Origin: Azoarcus sp.
Lineage (GTDB): Bacteria; Pseudomonadota; Gammaproteobacteria; Burkholderiales; Rhodocyclaceae
Length of the DNA stretch: 32,026 nucleotides
Assembly: GCA_013911595.1 (NCBI GenBank)
Contig: JACESY010000016.1
Span: 1 to 32,026, forward strand
Reading direction: 5' to 3'
The notes under the pieces were generated by a model, which was not told the origin of the DNA, searched no databases, and saw only the letters and a list, made by a program, of their open reading frames with translations. Below are positions 9,054 through 21,989 of this stretch, piece after piece. Positions within the stretch are counted from its first letter, which is position 1, and each line of letters begins with the position of its first letter. The position numbers were made by a program, and so were the translations under genes.

Positions 9054-10318
9054 TTGAAGGTCACCCTTTCCGGTTCCGGTTTGCACTTGTCGATCTTCGA
9101 GTACCACGGCATCAGCAGGAAGAACGCGAAGTACAGCACCGAGCAGATCTGCGCGGCCAGCGTGCGACCCGGCGTCGGGGCGAGCACACCCAGGTAGCCG
9201 AGGATGAAGAAGGAAACGATGAAGATCGCCAGCGCGCTCTTGTAGATCGGGCCGCGGTAGCGGATCGACTTCGCCGGGCTGCGGTCGAGCCACGGCAGGA
9301 AGGCGATGATGACCACCGATGCGCCCATGGCGACCACACCCCAGAACTTGGCATCGAGCCCGAACAGCGGGAAGGTGACCGCACGCAGCACCGAGTAGAA
9401 CGGCGTGAAATACCACACCGGCGCGATGTGATCCGGCGTCTTCAGCGGGTCGGACGGGATGAAGTTGTTGTACTCGAGGAAGTAGCCACCGCCTTCCGGG
9501 AAGAAGAACAGGACGAACGAGAAGAAGAACAGGAACACGCCGACGCCGACGATGTCCTTGACGGTGTAGTACGGGTGGAACGGAATGCCGTCGAGCGGGA
9601 TGCCGTTGGCGTCCTTCTTCTTCTTGATCTCGACTCCGTCCGGGTTGTTCGAGCCGACTTCGTGCAGCGCGATGATGTGGGCGGCGACCAGGCCGATCAG
9701 CACCAGCGGCACGGCGATGACGTGCAGCGCGAAGAAGCGGTTGAGCGTCGCGTCACCAATGACGAAGTCGCCACGGATCACCGTCGACAGGTCCGGTCCG
9801 ATGATCGGGATCGCCGAGAACAGGTTGATGATGACCTGCGCGCCCCAGAACGACATCTGCCCCCATGGCAGCAGATAGCCCATGAAGGCCTCGGCCATCA
9901 GGCACAGGAAAATCAGCACACCGAAGATCCACAGCAGTTCGCGCGGCTTGCGATAGGAGCCGTAGATCATCGCGCGGAACATGTGCAGATACACCACGAC
10001 GAAGAACGCAGAGGCGCCGGTCGAGTGCATGTAGCGGATCAGCCAGCCGCCCGGCACTTCGCGCATGATGTATTCGACGCTGGCAAAGGCCACCGGAATG
10101 CCGGCCGCGTTGACCGAGGCGTCCGGCTTGTAGTGCATGACCAGGAAGATGCCGGTCACGATCTGAATCACCAGCACGAGCAGCGCGAGCGAACCGAAGA
10201 AGTACCAGAAGTTGAAGTTCTTCGGCGCGTAGTACTCGGACAGGTGCGCCTTGTAGGTCGACGTCAGCGGAAAACGCTCGTCGATCCAGTTCAGCAGAGC
10301 CTGGGGTTTCGTCGTCAT
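9050..10318 (-). CDS. petB: Ubiquinol-cytochrome c reductase, cytochrome b
   Basis: 422 aa; YFGSLALLVLVIQIVTGIFLVMHYKPD, GYLLPWGQMSFWGAQVI, cytochrome b motifs. Confidence 0.97.
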   Translation of the reverse strand: MTTKPQALLNWIDERFPLTSTYKAHLSEYYAPKNFNFWYFFGSLALLVLVIQIVTGIFLVMHYKPDASVNAAGIPVAFASVEYIMREVPGGWLIRYMHSTGASAFFVVVYLHMFRAMIYGSYRKPRELLWIFGVLIFLCLMAEAFMGYLLPWGQMSFWGAQVIINLFSAIPIIGPDLSTVIRGDFVIGDATLNRFFALHVIAVPLVLIGLVAAHIIALHEVGSNNPDGVEIKKKKDANGIPLDGIPFHPYYTVKDIVGVGVFLFFFSFVLFFFPEGGGYFLEYNNFIPSDPLKTPDHIAPVWYFTPFYSVLRAVTFPLFGLDAKFWGVVAMGASVVIIAFLPWLDRSPAKSIRYRGPIYKSALAIFIVSFFILGYLGVLAPTPGRTLAAQICSVLYFAFFLLMPWYSKIDKCKPEPERVTFK

Positions 10319-10321
10319 TGC

Positions 10322-10912
10322 TTAGGCCTCGTCTTCGCCCACGAGAATCGTGGTGTCGGACAGATACATGTGGGGAGGAACTTCGAGGTTGTCCGGCGCG
10401 GGCATGCTCGCGTAGACGCGGCCGGCCAGATCGAACAGCGAACCGTGGCACGGGCACAGGAAGCCGCCCGTCCAGTCCGCACCCATGTCGCTCTCTGCAC
10501 CCATCTTGAACTTCTCGGTCGGCGAACAGCCCAGGTGCGTACAGATGCCGACCGTGACGAGGAACTCCTCCTTGATCGAGCGGTGCCGGTTCTGCGCGTA
10601 CGGCGGCTGCATCGGCTTTTCCGATTCCGGATCGCTGACCTTCTCGTCGGTGCTCTCCAGCGACGCGACCATCTCGGGCGTGCGGCGCAGGATCCACACC
10701 GGCTTGCCTCGCCACTCGACCGTCATCATCTCGCCGGGGGCAAGCTGGCTGACGTCGGCCTCGACCGGAGCCCCGGCCGCCTTGGCACGGTCCGACGGCG
10801 TCAGGCTCGCGACGAACGGCACCGCCGCCGCAACCGCGCCGGCGCCCCCGACCACCGACGTCGCAACCAGCAGGTTGCGGCGACTGTTGTCCATCTTCTC
10901 TTCCACGCTCAT
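10322..10912 (-). CDS. petA: Ubiquinol-cytochrome c reductase, Rieske iron-sulfur subunit
   Basis: Rieske boxes CTHLGCSP and CPCHGSLFD; N-terminal MSVEEKMDNSRRNLLVATSVVGGAGAVAAAVPF (Tat-like). Start placed at 10912. Confidence 0.96.
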   Translation of the reverse strand: MSVEEKMDNSRRNLLVATSVVGGAGAVAAAVPFVASLTPSDRAKAAGAPVEADVSQLAPGEMMTVEWRGKPVWILRRTPEMVASLESTDEKVSDPESEKPMQPPYAQNRHRSIKEEFLVTVGICTHLGCSPTEKFKMGAESDMGADWTGGFLCPCHGSLFDLAGRVYASMPAPDNLEVPPHMYLSDTTILVGEDEA

Positions 10913-10960
10913 GGCCTCTTCAAGAAGGAATGCAAGATTCCGGTTCAAAAAAACTTGCGC

Positions 10961-10966
10961 ATTATA
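10961..10966 (-). promoter_or_regulatory. Sigma-70 -10 box candidate for petABC
   Basis: Minus strand reads TATAAT about 50 nt upstream of the petA start; -35 is weak. Confidence 0.45.
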
Positions 10967-11037
10967 GGGGAAAACCGCAGCCCTTAAAAAGCCCGAAGGC
11001 GTCCCAAGGACTGCGCCACCCCCATCGGGCGCACCGT

Positions 11038-11625
11038 TCAGACCGCCTTGCGGTCGATCAGGGCCTGGGCCACCGTGCCCGCATCGACGTGTTCAAGCTC
11101 ACCGCCGACCGGCACGCCACGCGAGATGCGCGAGACGCGAACGCCACGCGCGCCGAGCAATTCCGAAATCATGTGGGCAGTGGCTTCGCCCTCGTTCGTG
11201 AAGTTGGTCGCGAGTATCACCTCGCGCACCTCGTCGTCACCGGCGCGCGCGATCAGCTTCTCCAGCCCGAGTTCGCGCGGCCCGATGCCATCGAGCGGCG
11301 ACAGTCGCCCCATCAGCACATAATACAGGCCCGGATAGGCGTGGGTTTGCTCGATCACCGACAGATCAGCCGGCATCTCGACCACGCACAGCAGGCTGCG
11401 ATCGTGACGCGGGTCGGCGCAGCGCTCACACACGGCCTGCTCGGTAAAGTTGTTGCAGCGCTCGCAGTGGCGCAGATTTGCCAACGCCTCGGACAGGGCC
11501 GCCGACAATCGCGCAGCGCCGGGCTGGTCGCGCTGCAGCAGATGGTAGGCCATGCGCTGCGCGGACTTGGGCCCGACACCGGGCAGGCAGCGCAGCGCTT
11601 CGATCAAGACGTCGAGATGGGACAT
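11038..11625 (-). CDS. recR: Recombination mediator RecR
   Basis: [30 protein letters not shown]; zinc finger [16 protein letters not shown]; Toprim region. Confidence 0.97.
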   Translation of the reverse strand: MSHLDVLIEALRCLPGVGPKSAQRMAYHLLQRDQPGAARLSAALSEALANLRHCERCNNFTEQAVCERCADPRHDRSLLCVVEMPADLSVIEQTHAYPGLYYVLMGRLSPLDGIGPRELGLEKLIARAGDDEVREVILATNFTNEGEATAHMISELLGARGVRVSRISRGVPVGGELEHVDAGTVAQALIDRKAV

Positions 11626-11649
11626 GGGTGGGCGCGAGGGCTCTCGTAG

Positions 11650-11681
11650 GTCAGGTAAGCGCCGTCAGGCGCGCACCTGAC
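11650..11681. repeat. REP-like imperfect palindrome in recR-ybaB intergenic region
   Basis: GTCAGGT-AA-GCGCC-GTCA-GGCGC-GC-ACCTGAC: 7-bp stem, 2x2 internal loop, 5-bp stem, tetraloop. Confidence 0.5.
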
Positions 11682-11760
11682 GACAGACGCAACCGCCCGT
11701 ACCAAGGACGCATGGCAAGTGCGCTGCGCTTATCTGCCCTATTCGGGCGGAGGCGGAGCA

Positions 11761-12084
11761 TCAGAACGGCAGCTTCATGCCCGGCGGCAGGTTCATTCCG
11801 GCGGTCATGCCGGACATCTTCTCCTGCGTGGTCGTCTCGACGCGGCGCACCGCGTCGTTGACCGCGGCGGCAACCAGGTCCTCGAGCATTTCCTTGTCGT
11901 CCATCACCGACTCGTCGATGGATACGCGACGCACATCGTGCTTGCAGGTCATCACGACCTTGACCATGCCGGCGCCGGACTGGCCCTCGACCTCGATGCT
12001 GGCGAGCTGCTCCTGCATCTTCTTCATGTCTTCCTGCATCTGCTGGGCCTGTTTCATGAGCCCGGCGATTCCGCCCTTCATCAT
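11761..12084 (-). CDS. ybaB: YbaB/EbfC family nucleoid-associated protein
   Basis: [61 protein letters not shown]; start trimmed to 12084. Confidence 0.95.
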   Translation of the reverse strand: MMKGGIAGLMKQAQQMQEDMKKMQEQLASIEVEGQSGAGMVKVVMTCKHDVRRVSIDESVMDDKEMLEDLVAAAVNDAVRRVETTTQEKMSGMTAGMNLPPGMKLPF

Positions 12085-12112
12085 TTGCTTGTTCTCCGCG
12101 TAAGGGATGGAT

Positions 12113-13921
12113 TCAAAGAGGTCTGACCGATTCTTCGACGAAGCGCGCGTCGAAGCGTTCGATGATTTCGCCCACGAACGGGTCGCGCTCGAGCGCAGCG
12201 ACCGCGGCGACATGGCGCGCCTGCCGCTCGGCATTCGCACGCTGGGCCGGTGTCTCGCCCTCGATCGCGCCGACCTCGACGCGCACGCGCAGCTTGCGCC
12301 CGGCCCGCTCCGAGACGAGTTCCCCGAGCCGCTCGACGAGCGCTGCATGGACCTCGATCAGGTGCTTGTGGGTATTGGCCAGGCGCAAATCGAGCCGATC
12401 GTCGGCGAAACCGACCCATTCGCAATGCTGGCACAGTTCACGCACCAGCCCCCCCGGCGACAGGATCCGCTGCACCGCATGCCAGTCACCGGCCGACAGC
12501 GCCGCATCGAGCGCGCCTGCGACGTCGTTGCTGTGGTTCGCGTCGTCGGCACGGGTCGCTTCGGGCGCATCACTCGCGAAACGCTCCTCCGCCGACACCG
12601 GCCGATCGTCGGGCGAGGCCGGCGGCACATCTTCCCACGGCGGCCCCTCTCTGGCGGAGCCGTCGGCCGTCGGCCGGTTCTCGGGTGCCGTCGCGGCAGG
12701 CTCGGTGCGCACCGGCACGGCTGCAACCGGGGGTGCCGCAACTGCCGGCTTTGCCGGCGAAGCCACCTCGGGCAGCGGGCGGGCACGCCCGGCCCCGTCG
12801 CCACCGACACCGGACAGCGGTCCGTCGATCGGCGGTGGCTGCTCCGGCCGGAAGGCAGCCAGACGCAGCAGCGTCATCGTGAAGCCCGTGGCCTCGTCGG
12901 GCGCCATCGTCAGTTCGCTGCGCCCGTGGATCGCGATCTGGTAGGCCAGCTGGACGAACTCGGCATCGAAACGGGCGGCGTGCTCGGCCAGACGCGCACG
13001 CTCGACCTCGTCGGCGATCGCAGCCGGCGCGAGCTGTACTAGCGCAATGCGCTGAAACAACGACGCGAGGGCCTGCAGGCCGGCGTCGAACGACAGGCTG
13101 CGCGCCTCCATCGCGTCGGCCAGCGCAACCATGCGCGCCGTGTCGCCGGCCGCCAGCGCGTCGAGCAGTGCGTACAGGTGGTCGTCACCGACCGTGCCGA
13201 GCATGCGCGACACACCCTCCTCCTCGAGCCGACCGGCGCCGTGGGCGATAGCCTGGTCAAGCAGGGACAGCGCATCACGCATCGAGCCGTTGGCCGCGCG
13301 CGCAAGATGCGCCAGCGCAGGCGGTTCGAACTCGACGCCCTCCTCGCCGAGGATGCGGCCCAGGTGATCGACGATCGCGCCAGGCGACATCTGCTTGAGG
13401 TTGAACTGCAGGCAGCGGCTGAGCACCGTGACCGGAATCTTCTGCGGGTCGGTGGTCGCGAGGATGAACTTGACGTGCTCGGGCGGCTCTTCGAGGGTCT
13501 TGAGCATGGCGTTGAAGGCATGCCCGGTGAGCATGTGCACTTCGTCGATCATGTACACCTTGTAGCGCCCCTGCACCGGCGCATACACGGCGCGGTCGAG
13601 CAGCGCGGCCATGTCGTCGACACCGCGGTTGGACGCGGCGTCCATCTCGACATAGTCGGGAAAGCGGTCGGCATCGATGGCGCGGCAGGCCTCGCACTGC
13701 CCGCAGGGCTCGGGCGTGACGCCGGTCTCGCAGTTGAGCGCCTTGGCGAGAATGCGGCTGATCGTGGTCTTGCCCACGCCGCGCGTGCCGGTAAACAGCC
13801 AGGCGTGGTGCAGGCGGCCGGTCTCGAGCGCGTGGCTCAGCGCACGCACGACGTGATCCTGCCCCACCAGTGTGGCAAAGGACAGCGGGCGCCATTTGCG
13901 CGCGAGGACCTGATAGCTCAT
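12113..13921 (-). CDS. dnaX: DNA polymerase III subunit gamma/tau
   Basis: [64 protein letters not shown], zinc motif [30 protein letters not shown]. Confidence 0.97.
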   Translation of the reverse strand: MSYQVLARKWRPLSFATLVGQDHVVRALSHALETGRLHHAWLFTGTRGVGKTTISRILAKALNCETGVTPEPCGQCEACRAIDADRFPDYVEMDAASNRGVDDMAALLDRAVYAPVQGRYKVYMIDEVHMLTGHAFNAMLKTLEEPPEHVKFILATTDPQKIPVTVLSRCLQFNLKQMSPGAIVDHLGRILGEEGVEFEPPALAHLARAANGSMRDALSLLDQAIAHGAGRLEEEGVSRMLGTVGDDHLYALLDALAAGDTARMVALADAMEARSLSFDAGLQALASLFQRIALVQLAPAAIADEVERARLAEHAARFDAEFVQLAYQIAIHGRSELTMAPDEATGFTMTLLRLAAFRPEQPPPIDGPLSGVGGDGAGRARPLPEVASPAKPAVAAPPVAAVPVRTEPAATAPENRPTADGSAREGPPWEDVPPASPDDRPVSAEERFASDAPEATRADDANHSNDVAGALDAALSAGDWHAVQRILSPGGLVRELCQHCEWVGFADDRLDLRLANTHKHLIEVHAALVERLGELVSERAGRKLRVRVEVGAIEGETPAQRANAERQARHVAAVAALERDPFVGEIIERFDARFVEESVRPL

Positions 13922-14045
13922 GGCGTCGGATTCTAGCAGGGGCGCTTCCAACTCCGGTGTGCCTTCGTAGGCCTCGATAACAAAAAGCAATTATCCAGAT
14001 TCACACCATCGATTAGCCCTATGGATTTTCCGGGCCTATGCTTGA

Positions 14046-16358
<2,313 letters not shown>

Positions 16359-16393
16359 GGCTGCTTCGCGGGCCGCAGCGGCCCGTCACCACC

Positions 16394-16430
16394 CCGCCCC
16401 GCACCGGGCTTGCCCGGCCGGGGCGGTTTT
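16394..16430 (+). terminator. Rho-independent terminator after katG
   Basis: CCGCCCC ... CCGGGCTTGCCCGG ... GGGGCGG followed by TTTT. Confidence 0.75.
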
Positions 16431-16609
16431 GCGTTGTGCGCAGACGCAACGTTTGCACACTTTCGCACGACACTCGGGTTTACCCGCCCCAGCCAATCTG
16501 GCTATAGTTCGACCCAGAAAGTCGAGCACGATGCCTGCCGCAACGCTGCGGCAGACGCGAGCCCCGACCCGCCGTGGCCTCTCACCTGCACAAGGAGAAG
16601 AGGAAGACG

Positions 16610-17815
16610 ATGGAACAGGCAAGCAGCGCAGAGATCTCGCAACGCCGCCCAGCCTTGGGCTCGCGCATTCCGCCGCACGTCCCCGCCGCGCCGCGCCGCA
16701 AGAGCCGTCTTGCGCTCGACGCCGTCGCGGAACTGCTCGCCAAGGCCGATGTTCGCATCGACGGCGACCGCCCCTGGGACCTGCGCTTCCATCACCCCGA
16801 CACGGCCGAGCGCATCCTCGCGCGCGGCAGCCTCGGTCTGGGCCAGAGCTACATGGATGGCTGGTGGGATTGCGACCGGCTCGACGAGTTCTTCGCACGC
16901 GTGCTTGCCGCCCAACTGGACGAGAAGGTCGCCAACACCGCGCTGATCGTCGCCGGCCTGCGCGCGCGGCTGTTCAACCTGCAGAACATGCGCCGCGCCT
17001 GGCAGGTGGGACAGGAACACTACGACATCGGCAACGACTTCTTCGAGGCCATGCTAGACCGTCACATGGCCTACACCTGCGGCTACTGGGCCAAGGCACG
17101 GACGCTCGAGGACGCCCAGACCGCCAAGCTCGACCTGATCTGCCGCAAGCTCGGTCTCGCACCCGGCATGACACTGCTCGACATCGGCTGCGGCTGGGGC
17201 AGCCTGATGCGCTACGCCGCGCGTGAATACGGCGCGCGCTGCTCCGGCGTGACGATCTCCAGGGAACAGGCAGACTACGGCGCCGCCCTGTGTGAAGGCC
17301 TGCCGGTCGACTTCCTGCTCAAGGACTACCGCGAACTCGACGGCAGCTTCGACCGCATCGCCTCGGTCGGCATGTTCGAGCACGTCGGCCACAAGAACTA
17401 CCGCACCTATTTCGAGACGGCGCGACGCGTGCTCGCCGACGACGGCCTGTTCGTGCTGCACACCATCGGCAAGAACCGGCGCGGCGTCCCGACCGATCCG
17501 TGGATTGAGCGCTACATCTTTCCAAACGGCGCCCTGCCGGCGATGGGGGAGATCGCCGACGCAGCCGAGGAGTTCTTCGTCATCGAGGACGTCCACAACT
17601 TCGGCGCCGACTATGACCGCACACTGATGGCCTGGCACGCCAACTTCGAGGCTGCCTGGCCACAGTTTTCCGATCGCTACGGCGAACGCTTCTATCGCAT
17701 GTGGCGCTACTACCTGCTGGCCTGTGCCGGAACCTTCCGCGCCCGCACCACACAGCTTTGGCAGTTCGTCCTGTCGCCCAAGGGCACGCCCGGCGGCTAT
17801 CGCTGTCCACGCTGA
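16610..17815 (+). CDS. cfa: Cyclopropane-fatty-acyl-phospholipid synthase family SAM methyltransferase
   Basis: QEHYDIGNDFFEAMLDRHMAYTCGYWAKARTLEDAQTAKLDLICRKLGLAPGMTLLDIGCGWGSL; start at MEQASSAE. Confidence 0.94.
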   Translation: MEQASSAEISQRRPALGSRIPPHVPAAPRRKSRLALDAVAELLAKADVRIDGDRPWDLRFHHPDTAERILARGSLGLGQSYMDGWWDCDRLDEFFARVLAAQLDEKVANTALIVAGLRARLFNLQNMRRAWQVGQEHYDIGNDFFEAMLDRHMAYTCGYWAKARTLEDAQTAKLDLICRKLGLAPGMTLLDIGCGWGSLMRYAAREYGARCSGVTISREQADYGAALCEGLPVDFLLKDYRELDGSFDRIASVGMFEHVGHKNYRTYFETARRVLADDGLFVLHTIGKNRRGVPTDPWIERYIFPNGALPAMGEIADAAEEFFVIEDVHNFGADYDRTLMAWHANFEAAWPQFSDRYGERFYRMWRYYLLACAGTFRARTTQLWQFVLSPKGTPGGYRCPR

Positions 17816-17836
17816 CGACGACATCGCGCGCACCTG

Positions 17837-17859
17837 GCCGCCCGAGGGCGGCTTTTTTT
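17837..17859 (+). terminator. Rho-independent terminator after cfa
   Basis: GCCGCCC-GA-GGGCGGC-TTTTTTT. Confidence 0.85.
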
Positions 17860-17964
17860 GTCATTCGATGCTTTTCAGCTATCAGAATATTTTTAATGTT
17901 CAATTTGAACTATGGACCAGCAGGGCTGATACTTGTTTTGAATGAATGGTTCGAGGAGCCGCAC

Positions 17965-18852
17965 ATGGTCACCGAAGTCGCACGCATGCATTACCAGCGA
18001 GCCGGCCTGGCGGGCTTCCTGCGCGCGATCGGCGGCTGGGCGATTGCGCTGGCCGGCCTCGTTCTGCTCACGACGCAACTGTACGGCCAGTTCGGCACGC
18101 TGCCCGTCGGCGTTCGCCACGCCATCGCCGGGGGCACCATGGCCGCCGCCGCGACCGCCCTAGGCGCGCTGCCGGTACTGGTCATGCGGAACATCACGGT
18201 CGGGACTCAGGGCGCACTGCTGGGTTTCGGCGCGGGCGTGATGCTCGCCGCAAGCGTGTTCTCGCTGCTGTTGCCGGGTTTTGACGCCGCCATCGCCCAG
18301 GGCGCCAGCGACAGCGCTGCGGCCCTGGTCGTCGCCGCGGGCCTGATGATCGGCGCAGCGGCGCTGCTGGCGATCGACCGCAGTCTGCCCCACACCCACC
18401 AGCCGGGTCGCGAGCGCAGCATCGCGGCAGTGTGGCTGTTCGTGTTTGCAATCGCCGTACACAACATCCCCGAGGGCCTGGCGATCGGCGTTGCCTCGGG
18501 CGGGGCCGACAGCGGCCGGGCGGTCTCCATCGGCATCTCGCTGCAGAACGTGCCTGAAGGCCTGATCATCGCGATCGCGCTGCTCACCGCCGGATATGGC
18601 CGAGGACTGGCCTTCGGCGTGGCGGTGCTGTCCGGACTGGTCGAGCCGGTCGCCGCGATCCTTGGTTCGGTGATGATCGCCGCCTCCGCCGCCCTGCTGC
18701 CGTGGGGCCTGGCCGCAGCGGCCGGCGCGATGCTCTTCGTGGTCAGCCACGAGATCATTCCCGAGTCGCACCGGCGCGGCCACGAGACGCTGGCCACCGC
18801 CGGCCTGATGATCGGCTTCGTCACGATGATGTTGCTGGACATGCTGCTGTGA
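17965..18852 (+). CDS. ZIP family metal transporter
   Basis: VHNIPEGLAIGVA, SLQNVPEGLIIAIAL and VSHEIIPESHRRGHE motifs; GAGGAG Shine-Dalgarno upstream of ATG at 17965. Confidence 0.9.
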   Translation: MVTEVARMHYQRAGLAGFLRAIGGWAIALAGLVLLTTQLYGQFGTLPVGVRHAIAGGTMAAAATALGALPVLVMRNITVGTQGALLGFGAGVMLAASVFSLLLPGFDAAIAQGASDSAAALVVAAGLMIGAAALLAIDRSLPHTHQPGRERSIAAVWLFVFAIAVHNIPEGLAIGVASGGADSGRAVSIGISLQNVPEGLIIAIALLTAGYGRGLAFGVAVLSGLVEPVAAILGSVMIAASAALLPWGLAAAAGAMLFVVSHEIIPESHRRGHETLATAGLMIGFVTMMLLDMLL

Positions 18853-18893
18853 ACGTACAACGGCCCGCCGAATGGCGGGCCGTTGTACGTTCA
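18850..18893. terminator. Perfect inverted repeat, candidate bidirectional terminator between ZIP gene (+) and SRP RNA (-)
   Basis: TGAACGTACAACGGCCCGCC-GAAT-GGCGGGCCGTTGTACGTTCA: 20-bp perfect stem, tetraloop; left arm begins with the ZIP stop codon. Confidence 0.75.
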
Positions 18894-18913
18894 GTCGGGA
18901 CTGAGAAATCAGG

Positions 18914-19013
<100 letters not shown>

Positions 19014-19185
19014 GGGTTCGATTGTACCAGCAAGCGCCCTGCCGCGATGGCACTTCGGCCCGTCATCCTTGTTGCGTATCATCGGATGTTCCGCCACGGC
19101 GAGAGCCAGATGCCCCGATGAACCATCCTGCATCGTCCAGCACGGCCTGCACGCTCCGCCTGTTACCAGCCGGTCGGTGGCGCTG

Positions 19186-20307
19186 ATGCGCGGACACTTC
19201 GAATGCCGTAGCGACGCAAGCGGCCAGGTACTGCACGTCGCCGGCGATTGGACCCTGGCGCACTACCCGGCGCTCGATCGCGAGTTCGAGGCGCTGCGTC
19301 GCGGGGCACGCGCCGCCGGCCGTGTCGAACTCGGCGCCATCGGCGCGCTCGACACGGCCGGCGCCCGGCTGTTGTGCGAAACCATCGACGCCGCGAAGCT
19401 GCACCCGGCCATCGAAGCCCTTCCCGATGGGCGTCGCGCACTGATGGAGACGGTCGCGGCTGCCCTTGAAAACGACGGCGGCGACACGCAAACGACACGC
19501 GGCAACACGCTCGGCGACGTGCTCGCCCATATCGGCGGCACGGTGATCGCCTTCCGCGATCATTTCCTTGGCATCAGCGCGCTGATCGGTCTCACGCTGG
19601 AGACCGCCGTGCGCATCCTGCCGCACCCGGGGCGCTGGCGCATGACGGCCTTCGTCGCGCATCTGGAACGCACCGGCCTGGACGCGCTGCCCATCGTCGC
19701 GCTGCTGACCTTTCTCGTCGGTGCGGTCGTGGCCTTTCTCGGGGCCACCGTGCTGACCGGCTTCGGCGCCAGCATCTACACCATCGATCTGGTCGCCTAT
19801 TCCTTTCTGCGCGAGTTCGGCGTGCTGCTCGCGGCGATTCTCGTCGCCGGACGCACTTCCAGCGCATTCGCCGCGCAGATCGGCTCGATGCGAGCCAACG
19901 AGGAAATCGACGCGATCCGGGTGCTCGGCCTGTCGCCGGTCGAGTTGCTGGTGCTGCCGCGCGTGCTCGCCCTGCTGGTCGCACTGCCGGTGCTCACCTT
20001 CGTCGCAATGCTCTCGGGCCTGGCTGGCGGCATGATCGTGTGCGCGATGAAACTCGACATCTCGCCGACCCTGTTCGTGTCGACGATCGAGACCAACGTG
20101 GCGCTGAGTCATTTCGTCATCGGCATGGCCAAGGCCCCGGTGTTCGCCTTTCTGATCGCGGTGATCGGCTGCAACGAGGGCTTTCGCGCCGGCGGCAGCG
20201 CGCAGTCGGTGGGCGAACACACCACCTCGGCCGTGGTGCAGTCGATCTTCGTGGTCATCGTGGTCGACGCGATCGCCGCGCTGTTCTGCATGGAGATGGG
20301 CTGGTGA
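19186..20307 (+). CDS. MlaE-family lipid ABC transporter permease with N-terminal STAS-like domain
   Basis: N-terminal about 90 aa STAS-like (VLHVAGDWTLAHYPAL...GRVELGAIGALDTAGARLL), then MlaE permease (GASIYTIDLVAYSFLREFGVLLAAILVAGRTSSAFAAQIGSMRANEEIDAIRVLGLSPVELLVLPRVLAL). Confidence 0.9.
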   Translation: MRGHFECRSDASGQVLHVAGDWTLAHYPALDREFEALRRGARAAGRVELGAIGALDTAGARLLCETIDAAKLHPAIEALPDGRRALMETVAAALENDGGDTQTTRGNTLGDVLAHIGGTVIAFRDHFLGISALIGLTLETAVRILPHPGRWRMTAFVAHLERTGLDALPIVALLTFLVGAVVAFLGATVLTGFGASIYTIDLVAYSFLREFGVLLAAILVAGRTSSAFAAQIGSMRANEEIDAIRVLGLSPVELLVLPRVLALLVALPVLTFVAMLSGLAGGMIVCAMKLDISPTLFVSTIETNVALSHFVIGMAKAPVFAFLIAVIGCNEGFRAGGSAQSVGEHTTSAVVQSIFVVIVVDAIAALFCMEMGW

Positions 20308-21089
20308 GCGCGCCGGACAACGTCGTCGAGGTGCGCGGCCTGGTCACGCGCTTTGGCAGCCACGTGGTGCACGAAGGACTGGACCTGGACCTGCGGCGCG
20401 GCGAGATCCTCGGCGTGGTCGGGGGCTCGGGCACCGGCAAGTCGGTACTGCTTCGCACCATCCTGGGTCTGCAGAAACCGGCGGGCGGGAGCGTGCGTGT
20501 GTTCGGCGAGGATCTGGCCGCACTGCCCACGCGCGAGCGCAACCGCGTCGAGCGACGCTTCGGCGTGCTGTTCCAGCGCGGCGCGCTGTTCTCGTCGCTG
20601 ACCGTGGCCGAGAACATCGTGCTGCCGCTGGTCGAGCATGCCGGCCTGACGCGCGGCGAGGCTGCACCGCTGGCTGCGCTCAAGATCGCGCTGGCCGGCC
20701 TGCCGGCTGACGCCGCCGCGCGCCTTCCGGCCGAGTTGTCCGGCGGCATGGTCAAGCGCGCCGCGCTGGCGCGCGCCCTGGCGCTCGATCCCGACATCCT
20801 GTTTCTCGACGAGCCCACCGCCGGGCTGGACCCGATCGGCGCGGCCGCCTTCGACCGGCTGATCGCGACGCTGCGAGACGCGCTCGGCCTGACGGTGTTT
20901 GTCGTCACGCATGACCTGGACACGCTGTACGCGATTACCGATCGCGTCGCGGTGCTCGCGCGCCGCCATGTCATCCTGAACGCGGATCTGGCCACGGTCG
21001 CGCAAAGCGACGACGCCTGGGTGCGCGATTATTTCCGCGGCCCGCGTGGCCGCGCCGCGGCTACCGCATCCGTCACGGAGGGCAACTGA
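20304..21089 (+). CDS. MlaF-like ABC transporter ATP-binding protein
   Basis: GTG start at 20304 overlapping the permease stop; Walker A GGSGTGKS, signature ELSGGMVKRAALARALALDPDILFLDEPTAGLDPI. Confidence 0.92.
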   Translation: MSAPDNVVEVRGLVTRFGSHVVHEGLDLDLRRGEILGVVGGSGTGKSVLLRTILGLQKPAGGSVRVFGEDLAALPTRERNRVERRFGVLFQRGALFSSLTVAENIVLPLVEHAGLTRGEAAPLAALKIALAGLPADAAARLPAELSGGMVKRAALARALALDPDILFLDEPTAGLDPIGAAAFDRLIATLRDALGLTVFVVTHDLDTLYAITDRVAVLARRHVILNADLATVAQSDDAWVRDYFRGPRGRAAATASVTEGN

Positions 21090-21989
21090 ATGGAAACCCG
21101 TGCGCATCACGTGCTGATCGGCCTGTTCACGATCGCCGCGGCCATCGGCGCGCTGCTGTTCGCGCTATGGCTGGGCCAGAGCGGCGGCGAGCGCGATCAG
21201 GCACTCTACGACATCGTCTTCCACGAGCCGGTCACCGGCCTGTCACGTGGCAGCACGGTCGAATTCAACGGCATCCGCATCGGCGATGTGGCGAGCCTGC
21301 GGCTCGACCCCAAGGACCCGCGCCGCGTATTCGCACGCGTGCGCATCGACCCGAGCGCGCCGATGCGCGGCGACACCCAGGCGCGCCTGGTGCCGGCGGG
21401 CATCACCGGGCTGTCGATCATCCGCCTGACCAGCGGCGACGACCCGGCCAGCCAGCCGCTACTGACCGACACCGACGAGATTCCCGTGATCGTCGCCACG
21501 CCGTCGCCGCTGAGCCGGCTGCTGGCCGACGGCGAGGACGTAATGCTCAATGTCAACGAACTGCTGATCCGCGCGCGCCAGGCCTTGTCGCCGCAGACCG
21601 TGGACGATTTATCCGCGACCCTGCACAACCTGCGGCTGGTGAGCGATTCACTGGCGGGACGGCGGGACGAGCTGGCCGCCACGCTCGATGACGCGAATCG
21701 TCTGATCGCATCCACCCACCGGCTGGTCGACGAGGAACTGGGCGACACGCTGGCCAGCGCCTCGCGGGCGATGAATGCCGTCGAGCGCACGGTCGGCGAG
21801 ATCGAATCCATCGTGCGTGACAATCGCGGCAATGTCGAAGGCGGTCTGCGCGGACTGGCCGACGTCGGCCCGGCCATGGCCGAGCTGCGTGCGACGCTGG
21901 CCTCGCTACGCACCATCACCCGCCAGCTCGAGGACAGCCCGCGCGACTATCTGCTCGGCCGCCAGCCCACACGGGAGTTCCAGCCATGA
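21090..21989 (+). CDS. MlaD/MCE family substrate-binding protein
   Basis: N-terminal TM then MCE domain (DIVFHEPVTGLSRGSTVEFNGIRIGDVASLRLDPKDPRRVFARVRIDPSAPMRGDTQARL). Confidence 0.92.
   Translation: METRAHHVLIGLFTIAAAIGALLFALWLGQSGGERDQALYDIVFHEPVTGLSRGSTVEFNGIRIGDVASLRLDPKDPRRVFARVRIDPSAPMRGDTQARLVPAGITGLSIIRLTSGDDPASQPLLTDTDEIPVIVATPSPLSRLLADGEDVMLNVNELLIRARQALSPQTVDDLSATLHNLRLVSDSLAGRRDELAATLDDANRLIASTHRLVDEELGDTLASASRAMNAVERTVGEIESIVRDNRGNVEGGLRGLADVGPAMAELRATLASLRTITRQLEDSPRDYLLGRQPTREFQP

Noticed and set aside
12113-13921. Programmed frameshift in dnaX producing a short gamma form
   Set aside because: No E. coli-like A AAA AAG slippery heptamer was noticed on the coding strand; no basis to claim it.
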